DNA from: Escallonia rubra
Lineage: Eukaryota; Streptophyta; Magnoliopsida; Escalloniales; Escalloniaceae
Assembly (NCBI GenBank): GCA_033065855.1
Contig: JAVXUO010000052.1
Span: forward strand, 124,001 to 188,000
Reading direction: 5' to 3'
DNA length: 64,000 nucleotides
The position numbers and the translations under genes are program-made. Below the pieces are notes generated by a model. The model was not told where the DNA came from. It worked only from the letters and a program-made list of their open reading frames with translations, and made no database searches. Position 1 is the stretch's first letter. Each line of letters starts with the position of its first letter. Below, piece by piece: positions 14,201 through 23,800 of the stretch.

Positions 14201-17200
14201 CTGTGAGATACTATTTGCCTGTTTACCATATCCATTCTTTTTCTTACTATACATCATTTAGCATCTTTTTAATCATTGCTATGCTATATCATTTAAAGTA
14301 AAGCAAGCGTTACAAGGTATGAAATATAAAAGGCTATTAGACTGAACGGTACCTTAGGGGTTCGAGATGCTTGGGTGATGTGGCCTAGATTGGTTAACTA
14401 GGTTTTCTAAAAGGATTTAAGAACTATAACAATGCCGGATGGATGTTGGAAAAGCACTTTGATACCTAAGAGTAAATGAGATATCCCAAGTTGCAACAGC
14501 TGTAGAGGAATCAAGATTTTTTTGTTTTACAAAAGATAAGTGTATGGAGGAATGTAGCGGACCCCAGCTAGTTTGGGACGAAGTCTTAGATGTTGATGAT
14601 GAGGATCACGAGGATGCCGCTACTGCTGCTATGCTATATCATCATTGTTGGGGGTAAAAACTAGCAACAAAGAATCACGCATCATGTGTTATCAAGGCCC
14701 ACAAGGATGAGAAGGTCCTTGTATGCACTCTGTCACAACCCGATCCGACACGTCACCTGAAGAGGAATAAACTTCCCCAGGAGGAGCAGATCTCGTTACT
14801 TAACGAGGAATAATGCTCCCTCGTCTGACCAGTACATGAGATAAGCACTCTAAGACCTATGTCCTACCTTGTTCCCCAAGGAATCAAGTTGAGGACTTCG
14901 TGTCCTACCATGATACTTCAATCCTAAAATGATTGGGATGAGGACCCTATGAACATCATTGCCTACCGCATCTCTCCTAACTCCAGCCAAACTGACCACT
15001 CAATTGGCTATATATAAGGGCATTCTAAGTATGATTTCATGTTCTGTCACAAATACGCGCTCATGCTTAATCAGAGCTTTCTCATACCCCTTTCGACTTG
15101 AGCATCAGAAAGTCCGACCAAATTCATTCCACAACATTCAAAAATGAAAAAAATAAAAAGTAACTAATACATAAGATCAATAAGCAAGCAAACATACTGC
15201 AGTCATGTCATCCATGAAGTACACATCATGCTCCCCGTGCAAATAAGGAAATGGATCTGCTAACCAAACCATATCAACATCATTGTACATCACACTATAC
15301 CCAAGCTCCAAAATTTGCAGGAGATGACGTGGTCTTCGGGACGTGAAATTGAAGAATCCCTGCAACATGAAACAAACTGCGGTTGTTTTTACGACCCAAC
15401 AAAACCACATAACAAAGTCTAGACTCACAAGGCTCGCGGTAAGAATAGGACTGATAGAGGCTTCATACGGTACCATAACGAGCAACATACGTGCTGCAAA
15501 AAGGATTATATATTCCCACTCCCCATGCAGCCTAGTTTGGCAAAACAGCCAATAGCAAGGAACATATCTTTTTGTTGAGAACATACATCAACACTCAAAA
15601 TCATGCAAGAGGAAAGCTGTGATGTGTACTTCTACGAATTACAACCACATTTTAGTTGTATCATCCAAGGAAAGGATTTCAGTTACAAATGACCTTTTCT
15701 GTGCTACAAGTAGATAACCAACAATGGTTTATACTACCATTTTTAACATTCAGCTCGCAAACTTCAACTGAAAAAAGAGAGAATACCAGTAAACCATAAG
15801 CAAGATAAGAGTCCCTCGGTAATGGTATCTATAAATATAAAATCACATGATAGGTAACTACCACGTCAGGCTCAAAAAGAGATGGGACTGGTTATATGAC
15901 AGGCAAAGCAGGGGCGGATCCAGGATTCTGCATCAAGGGGGGCCAAAAGTTGCATGTAAAAACTTTAGTTGTTAGTTTTATAAAATTAATGTAGACCACG
16001 ACCACGTTTGGTGCAGGAAGCGACATCAAATAAACTTGAATCATTTTTAGTCTTCAATTGCATGAGATATGCAAAAAGAATAATATGTTTGTGTATTAGT
16101 TTCGGCATCACATCTTTATTGAAGTTATATACTTGTGTGCACTTATACTTGCACAATAGTTTAAAAATACTTTGATTAAATGCTACTCACATATAGCATT
16201 TGTGAGTATATCAATTGTACGTATATGAAAAATGAATATTTAAAATTGAGTAGCGAGAAAAAAATATTAGTTGAACTTTGAGTTTGTCTACCAAAAAAAA
16301 AAGAATAACCAAAATTTTCTTGTGAATTGGAATTAAAACAACAAAATATAAGGAATTAGATATTCACTCCAAACTTAAACTCTCTCAGACTCCAAATGAT
16401 TTTTAGTGGCACTTGTTAATAACACGATTTGAATCTTTAAAAACAACAATAAGTTGAAAGTGTTCAAATGCTAAAATATATATTAGGAATTTTTAACTTT
16501 TAAATTTTAATGCTTTAGCCAAATGTCATGTTGGTAACATTAAAATCTTTTGGTGACATATATTAGGAGGGGTAGGGGGGGAGGGGGGTTGGCCATGGTC
16601 CCCCCCGGCCCTACATTAGTTCCGCCTCTGGGTGCAAGCTTCTTATTTCATATGTAATATTGCTAAGTCAACCTTTGGGTGAAAATCCTATGGAAGCTGC
16701 AAACAATACAGCTGCAAACAATATAAATAAGAAAGATCGCACTCCCCGATTAAGCCACAGCAGAATGGAGAGATGAAAGGGTATGGATCAAGCAGAAATA
16801 GGCTAAATCTGAACTTCCCTAATTGATGCCAGTGTTGAAGTTTTGCACGGAGTTTTAGCAAAGTGAGGCTCTAACGCTAATAAACAGGCCTACACCAACA
16901 ATGGAGAATCATGAAAACACCAACTTGTTTACAATTGTCAAAATACCAGCGTTCATAAACCCCATAACAAGAAGTTTACAAATTTTGGTACTCAAAGGTT
17001 TAGTTACAATTGCAAAAGAGAACAAAAAGTATCACAAATTTCAGCTGTATATGCTAAAACTTGAGCAAACCCACATGTAAGCACACAACAGCAAGTACCT
17101 GAGACCCGAACTTATGGGCAGTCTGCGCATCCGGAGCGGGTGGTACGAGCACGGCATGCCCTGGCCACCTCTCGTTAACCTTGTAAAGCGTCGCGTAATC

Positions 17201-17578
17201 CTCGGCAATGACGAGCACCTTCTCGTGGTGGCCCTGCCTCACAATACTAATCAACCAGTTGTTCAGAAACGGGAGGTACGGCTGACTCACGGCACAGACT
17301 ATCACGGTCCCGTTCCTGGCCACGCTCGACACCGCCTCGGCCAGAGTGTAGCCGCGCCACCTCGACTCCGATATTTTCGGGCCGGCGAAGAGCGCTATGG
17401 ATGCGCCGGTCCATGGGAAGAGGACGCCGAGGATTGCGAGGAGGGATAGGAGGATTAAGAGGGTGGTTTTGTTGAAGATGGAGCTGGGCTTGGGGTTACT
17501 GGACGGGGATCGAGGGGATAGCGGGTATGGGTCCGAGAGGACGTTGTGGAGCGGCCTTTGGTGTAGGAATGTTGACAT
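11267..17578 (-). CDS. MGP4: Rhamnogalacturonan-II xylosyltransferase, RGXT/MGP4 type (GT77)
   Basis: Predicted Golgi UDP-xylose:fucose alpha-1,3-xylosyltransferase of pectin RG-II synthesis. Exons in coding order: 17578-17099, 15359-15198, 13799-13584, 11476-11267; all introns are phase 0 and the product is 355 aa, the usual family length. It is a type II membrane protein: proline- and serine-rich tail, then one membrane segment at about residues 39-57 (LLILLSLLAILGVLFPW). Lumenal domain blocks are NGTVIVCAVSQPYLPFLNNW, KVLVIAEDYATLYKVNERWP, RRPRHLLQILELGY, then the metal and nucleotide-sugar DxD motif in YNDVDMVW (residues 187-189), KGRTYICSCMIYMRPTNGAK, QPAFNWALN, AFPTGGLFFKNQTWVQETKG and HNNYITGFEKKIKRFHDFGL. 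In Arabidopsis, loss of MGP4 impairs pollen tubes. The upstream neighbour is the same glycosyltransferase as in Arabidopsis. Intron 2 holds LINE and LTR relics, and intron 3 a 1.2-kb inverted-repeat element. No lesions. Confidence 0.96.
12052..13227. mobile_element. Inverted-repeat (MULE/MITE-like) element in RGXT intron 3
   Basis: The ends share ~110-bp imperfect inverted repeats: GAAAAAGCACT, GTTGTGC, AATTGTACTAAACCT and GAAATTGTGCACATT on the left each recur reverse-complemented between 13120 and 13227. The left half of the body is a CA-rich simple repeat. The centre has a short hairpin (AAGCACCAATCACA, reverse-complemented at 12869-12883). No clean 9-bp target duplication was found, so Mutator membership is only suggested by the long repeats. 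Confidence 0.7.
12240..12660. repeat. CA-rich simple sequence tract
   Basis: About 420 bases of degenerate (CA)n/(CACC)n inside the intronic inverted-repeat element. It creates long cysteine- and valine-rich open frames on the minus strand that are composition artefacts. Confidence 0.9.
14365..14640 (+). pseudogene. RTE-clade LINE relic: reverse transcriptase fragment plus 3' tail
   Basis: In RGXT intron 2 the plus strand reads CGLDWLTRF in one frame, then from 14411 in the next frame MPDGCWKSTLIPKSK, a stop, and DIPSCNSCRGIK. This is the thumb-proximal pattern of plant RTE reverse transcriptases (remembered consensus MPDEWRKSTLVPIYKNKGDI then CNNYRGIKL). Shortly after comes GACCCCAGCTAGTTTGGGAC followed by GATGATGA triplets, the typical RTE 3' end. 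Most of the domain is missing between the two, so this is an internally deleted, frameshifted copy. Confidence 0.75.
14646..15133 (+). mobile_element. Possible solo LTR
   Basis: It starts with TGTTGGGGGTAAAAAC directly after the LINE tail and ends near CCACA. It contains a TATATATAA box at 15009-15017 followed by pyrimidine-rich leader sequence, as in LTR promoters. No coding domain or second LTR is nearby, and the flanking five bases (ATCAT and ACATT) do not match, so the boundaries are tentative. Confidence 0.45.
15909..16630. mobile_element. Degenerate hAT-like element in RGXT intron 1
   Basis: The left end CAGGGGCGGATCCAGGATT and the right end TAGTTCCGCCTCTG are imperfect inverted copies of the CAGGGGCGGA terminus common among plant hAT elements. 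Tracts GGGGGGCC and GGTCCCCCCC follow inside the two ends. The flanking octamers AGGCAAAG and GGTGCAAG agree at only 4 of 8 places, so the insertion is old or the ends are misjudged. The interior is AT-rich with no open frame. Confidence 0.5.
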
Positions 17579-17839
17579 TCGAGCAGGAAGGGATCAGAGA
17601 CAAAGCTAATGCAATTGAATGTGGGAGAGTTTTGCTGAAATTGATCTGAACTCGAAAGACATGGAAATCTCTAGGGTTTGGATCGGATCTCAGGACAGTA
17701 AGGGATTGGGGCTTTGGAGAGTGGCGATGTTGTGGTGGCTACTGGCTTGGCTCGCGCGAAATGCATCTCGTGGGGTCTACGGGGGTGGTGGGCCACGTAC
17801 CAACTTCCTTTTCTACTCTCTTTTCTCTTTTTCTTTTTT

Positions 17840-19172
17840 GAGTTAATTACGCGGTTGATTATTGAATTATTAGGCAAATTTCACTTTGACCACTGAACTT
17901 CGATTTGTGTCAAAGTGACTATTAAAGTTGTTAATTAGTTCAATCAAATCACTCTGTTAGGTTCCGTTAGCCCTAAGTCTGTTAAGTGACTTTATCTAGG
18001 GGTAAATATGTCATTTCAGATTCTTCTTCTTTACTTATCTTATGGTTTCTCTTCAAACCCAGAAGATAAGTAAAACCCAGAAGATTATAGTGGATAGGAT
18101 GGAGCACACTATGAAGAGGGAAGTCATGAGAGCGATTATCTTCGTCATTCGTTCAGGTGTGGCAAATTGGAGGTTTAACTTCTGGCTTCCACGGCCTAGG
18201 GAAGAAGTTGGGTACCGAACTGAGGCCTCGCCTTGGGGTGTTGCTGTCCTGGTGGTGGTGCTTCTGGTGTTGGTTTCTTACCATAACCAACACCACTGGT
18301 TTTCTCCGGTGTGTGGTAGCGTACGATTTGGCCTTTCTATGTTCCAATTTTAGTTTATGTTTCATTTTGGTAAAGATTCCTTGTGATTGGAGTCTTGCGA
18401 TGAAGGGCCCGTTGTGTTGAAGAACGTCGAATCCAGTTTGTAATCGCTGGATCTGTTACGTGAGGAGCGGGTGGTTGCTCGATGGACTGAGGAAAATGGT
18501 ATGTGAAGCTGGAGTCGGACGAAAAATCCTGGGTTGGTGGTTGAGTTGCTGCCGGAAGTTGTTAATTTTGACATGGTGGTGCCATGGGTAGGTGTAGATC
18601 GTTGAGTATGTTAGGAAGTGTTTTTCTTACTAGGGTTGTATTCCCCCTCCCTATCTTCCTTGCAGAAAGGTAGGTTGTTTGAGTTTCGGTCTTGGTGGCT
18701 CATTTGTGTTGCCGTTAGTCGGTCGATGAGCGGTTACCTTAGGGGCTCCGGTTGGTGGGGAAGCTCGGCAGGTGGGTTTGGGTAGGGATCTAGAGTTTAC
18801 GGTGGAGAAGCTTTGGTGTGGGTTTTTGTTCTCTCGATTGATTCCAGCGGCTGCTGAGGTTGATGGCGGTGCTTCTGGTGTTGGTTTCTTACCATAACTA
18901 CAATAAACTAATCTGACCTCTTTAGTGGCTTGGCCGTGGTGGTGATGGGAGAAAGAGGAAGAAAGAAGGGGGTTAAAAAAGAGAAGAAAAAATAGAGTGA
19001 CGAAATTACCCTTAAATTTAGCCACTTAACGGACTTGGGATGGACGGAAGCTAACGGAGTGACTTAATTGAGATCAATTGAAGGATTCAATGGTCACTTT
19101 GACACAAATCGAAGTTCAGTGGTCAAAGTGAAATTTGCCTAATAGTTCGATGATCAACCGCGTAATTAACTA
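17840..19172. mobile_element. Mutator-like non-autonomous element with 9-bp target duplication
   Basis: The 1,333-bp element has ~150-bp terminal inverted repeats: AGTTAATTACGCGGTTGAT, TTAGGCAAATTTCACTTTGA and CACTGAACTTCGATTTGTGT on the left recur reverse-complemented at 19050-19172. It is flanked by the identical 9-mer TTCTTTTTT at 17831-17839 and 19173-19181, the duplication length of MULEs (the left copy sits in a T-rich tract, a caveat). The interior has a direct repeat of GGTGCTTCTGGTGTTGGTTT near 18260 and 18872 but no transposase. It ends 261 bases upstream of the RGXT start codon. Confidence 0.82.
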
Positions 19173-20844
19173 TTCTTTTTTACTACTTAGATAGATATCC
19201 AGTCATCCATAAAATAGTTTTATAGTTTTTCTATTACCGTTAGAAAAGTTACGCTCCTAAAGATCGACTACAACAAGAAAGTCACAAAATGGAGAGAAAA
19301 ACTATCACCTAATGGGTAGGATAATAACAGTGATTGACACTACAAAACTTTAAGGATGCAATCTGTTTAAAGTCCCGTCGACAACTTGAAAATTTTCGAA
19401 AACTTGCACCCGTCTCGAACGGTTTTTTATTTTGTTCTGTAGTGCAATTAAAATGCCCCTACGCCTAGTATAGAGGTATCACTACCCTTGAGTGTTTTTT
19501 AGGCCCACTTCTTCTACGATGATAATCACTTTGCTTCCAACTTTTGATCCAAGTGAAATAGGCAGATCTCATAAAACTGCGCTTTATGAGAATGTTTCAT
19601 GTCATTGTGATACTTTCAAAAAGGTCATAATGCATATAACAAAGAGTCAAAATATATACTCCCTTCGTCCCACAAAAATTGATCATACTTTCTTTTTTAG
19701 TCGTCCCACAAAAATTGTTCACTTTTCAAATTAGGAAAGATTCTATATGTATTTTTATATATTTACCCTTTTAATACTTTTTTTATATATTCCGCTATAC
19801 ACATTTAAGTCTTCCATCAACTTATTTTTATTTTCATAACCCACTTTCTTACACTTTTTTATTCTATTTCTCTTTCCACATTTAATACCTCACTAACTCT
19901 TTTTCTCTCTCATGATCGACTTTCTTCCTCTCTTCTCTTTAAATGTTAGAATGAAAACACACGCAATATATAACTTAAATCCTTAATTTGTATATAAAAA
20001 AAAAGTTATCAATTTATGTGAGTCGATAAGAGTAATATTATACATGTTTGCAGTATATTAGAAACATACGATTGTTTAATTGATATTTTGAATTAAATGT
20101 AAACACTTTTACGATGTTAAGATACCATTTTCCAACCTAATCAAAGATGGTCTCATACAAAAGGAATATTAGTAATTGATTCGTCAATTGTAGCAGGGAG
20201 AATGAATTTAGCAATTCTGAAAGGTTGAATTTGAAAATGATAAACAAACAAAACCTTTTCATATTTACAAAAATAAAATCGACCAACTAAGCAAGAGCAT
20301 TTCTTGTACTTCTTGCACCACATTCCAGTCTTAGGGTTATTCGGCCCTTTCATTGTTCCCCTTCATACCCCAGAAGAAACATATTCCACAAGAAGACGAG
20401 AGTAAAGCACAAATATCACTGTCTAATTCTCAAGAGACCCCAGAGGAAAAAATCTTACATCTACCTTCCAAGACTCGTTATAAACAACTTCACACTAGCA
20501 CTACCAAATTGTCAAGTGTGCATTAACATGGACGCTAACAAACATCAACATTGTATCAGGCGGAATTTCAATAGTGAGTGCAAAGATGTGTATACTGAAA
20601 CTGTTTCAACAATTCACTCAACCAGACAATCCTCGGTATTTTCACTACAAGGCTCATATACACATGCTCGTTATTAGGTCGTTGGACAAAGGGGTTTGGA
20701 AAACAGAGGATGATTTGGTTATGGCAATTGATGAAAGACAAAGTAAAACCTATCAGAAAGAAGCTCAAGAGACAATCAGTGGCAACTCCTTGCACGTGAA
20801 AGTGCAGATTTAAGTGGCGGTATTCACTTGCTTGAACGAGGGTG
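19173..20844. other. Intergenic, 3' flank of the ABIL gene
   Basis: No gene found. A single Stowaway/mariner-type end, TA followed by CTCCCTTCGTCCCA, occurs near 19658, with an internal copy of CGTCCCACAAAAATTG at 19701-19719. No matching right end was seen before 20000, so it is a broken copy. The part nearest 20844 should contain the ABIL 3' UTR. Confidence 0.45.
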
Positions 20845-23800
20845 TCATGAAACAGCACCTGTCTTCAATGTCTTTTGTTTAACGAAGAATGCTGATAGCA
20901 TGCTCTTGCTGCGAATAGGGGTGCGGACAACCGCACGTCGCGTTGGGTTGTCAAAAGATCTGAACGCTGTCAAAGGCTTGGAGCCATCCAAAGGATCCTG
21001 CAAGAAATCAATTCTCATAAGCTGTCTCGTTTTCTAATTCAATATATAAACTAGGATGAGTACAAGTTTCAGCAAAGGAAACAATGTTTTACTTCCAAGA
21101 ATAGGGCAACCAACAATGAAACTTGTGTAGTAGTCTATACAAGTCCAACCAATTACCAGATAAATAGACCAACTGATGGTTGGCTCACCATAACAACCCC
21201 CACACAACTTTCTAATCCACACGCATCTTCAGAGATAAATGAGGGGTGGATTTAGCTAAAAAGGGCGTGGTTTTAGCCCCAACCATGCTTGAATTGCATG
21301 ACAGGAAAACTGAATCAGGAAACTATATGAAGAAGAGGAATGATATTAAAACAGCTGACATTTTTGGCTTACAGCTTAATGTGGCAACTTGCTACTACTT
21401 GCTGGGACCCACTGTTTTACTGTTTTGCATACCAACAATCAATGCCTACCCAAGTGTCAACAAGAGTTGCTAATTTAGCTGTTTGCTTTTGGCACAGAGA
21501 AAATGTAAAACAATTCCAGCTCTTGTGCCTATAATAGAGTAAGCTTTTAACCAAGAAGTTGTCCTCACAACATGTATGATTAATACTTATAATGGCAAGT
21601 ATTTTTACACATGTATGAACTAATTATAGTGGCAAGCATTTACAGACTATCAAATGTACAAACTTTACACAATCCTCAGGATTTGCAGCAGTGTTCGCAA
21701 GTTCATGCTGAGGGCTTATCAAGACAGGAAGGGGCAAAAGCTACTGAAGGGAAGGCAATTCCTTCAACATAGAACAGATGTATTTTTATGCTAACTATGT
21801 AGAGGCCCAGCCATAAAAACCGTCATAAGGAAAATTGTACGTGAACCAATAACCCTACCAATGATCTGGATACTCTAGAGATAAGTAGACCAATTAGATG
21901 GCCAGCTTATGAAAACAAGCTGATAATCTTACCACAAACATCACTTAACTGAACAGACGAAAATAATAGGTAAATATAAAGAACATGAGCTCTAATTGGT
22001 TTTATAATCAGATTTTTAAAAGGAGAAATACCAACTGATTTTAAATTCTAGAGGTGCCTCACAGTTTTGATGCAAGGAAAGTGGGTTCGTAGCTACATGA
22101 AGGTGCCACAAAGGATACAGTCCGAGCCGGCTATCAAATGTACAAAGTGAGACACAGTGAGGGTGGAGTAAGGGCACTGCTTCCCAGACAGGCCGTGAGG
22201 AGTGACAGTGCTGCGGAGACGAGACTGAGACGAACAGAGCCAACAGTCGACAGTCCAAGCTAGGGTCCACGTCAAGGTCCAATGTCATGGTCGATGTTAC
22301 GTACAATGTCACGGTCTAATTATGTTTCTCTCTCTAGAATTCAGTAGCTCTGGATTCTAGAGTGAAAAAATGATTTTTGTGAGAATGAGAAAAGTGTGTG
22401 AAATGAAGTCCAAGGTCCTCTATTTATAGGCAAAAGTATGCTTGTGTCATCAGTTGCCACGTGTGGTCCCCTGGGAATGACATGTCACCAGGGGGTCCAT
22501 AAATATCGGTGCTCCTTTGGACTGTCGGTTCTCATATTCGTGATGCCTGCCCCACACAGAGTCGCTCTACCTGTTTAAAAAGAGTGACCACACAACGTCG
22601 GCATGATCAGAGTAAGCCCTTGCCCTTGCCCTAGCCACCGGTCCAAAGCCCTTACTGAATCCCACAGGGGTGCGTCGAGAGAAACGGAGAGAACCTAATA
22701 GTGGTGAGGGAGGGTCCCTGTGTCCGACTGCCAGGCGAACTAGGTGCGATGCCCTCTGAAGACCTGCTCCCGTCTCGGAGTGACCAGGGGGTCATCATCC
22801 TGGGGCGCCGACGATCACCAATAACGTGAGTGCGACGTGGTCATAGCTCATGCGTGCCTAGTGTCATGCAAGCCGCCCCAGGCGGAGATAGCTTCTGTGG
22901 TAGTGAGCCTATCCCGTTGCGAAGGGTCCTCATGCCGGAGCACTGCGAGCACAGGCCCTCGGAATGCTGCACACTCCAGAGAGTGGGTCGAAGCATGTGT
23001 CCACGTCCACGGTGGGGGCACATGGTGTGGTGAACTGAGTGCGGTGCCTGGGGGCACGAGACATGAGAGTGGCGCACGGGCGCGGTGCCAATAGCACGAG
23101 ACATGAGAGTTGCGCATGGGCGCGGCGACACTTGTCGCGAGATAATACGTGGTGCCTGGGGCACATGTTATGAAAGTGGCGCACGGGCGCGGGCGACGGC
23201 TGTCGCGGAAGCAGGCGTCCTGTCGGGGGCATAGTTATTAAAGGCGCAGGCGCACCTAAGGCGCAAAGGGTCCTTGTAGCCTAAGCGCAAGGCGCAAGTG
23301 CGCGCCTTTTCGAAGTGAGGCGCAAAATAAAAATACATAGATATCAGTGCGTTAAACTAATATAATCACGTTAAAAAATACAGAATATGACAATTAAACA
23401 AATTTTCAACACTAGAAAAAGTTTCAAATCCAATAAGTAGTTAATCCTAATTAAATGTGACAACGTCATCCTCATTATTAGTGAGGGCTAAAGCAACAAT
23501 GTTTTCCTCGAAAGGAAATCATAGGCTCCCAAGTCTAGTTGAGATTCCTCTTCAATTTCATCTTCTTCATCTACAAGGTGAAGTGAAGGAGTATACTTAC
23601 TTAAAAGAAAGTAACAATTGGGGACGAGACGTTAGTATAATGAATAATAATAAGACAATCGATTGATTAGGGGTTTGGGGTTTTAGGTATTTTTGTGATT
23701 TACATATTGATTTATTATGTTATGAAACAAAAGATAAAAAATAATGAACGGTTGAGATGATGTCATGATGCAAAAATAAAAAATTAGGATCTTTGGGCTT

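Noticed and set aside
15177-15584. 135-codon frame on the minus strand as a separate gene
   Set aside because: It is RGXT exon 2 plus read-through of both neighbouring introns.
18651-19025. 124-codon minus frame with a signal-like N-terminus
   Set aside because: It lies inside the non-autonomous MULE, continues into its terminal inverted repeat and has no recognised domain.
20153-20353. 66-codon minus frame after ABIL as an extra exon
   Set aside because: ABIL ends with its conserved tail and stop at 20845; this frame has no conserved block.
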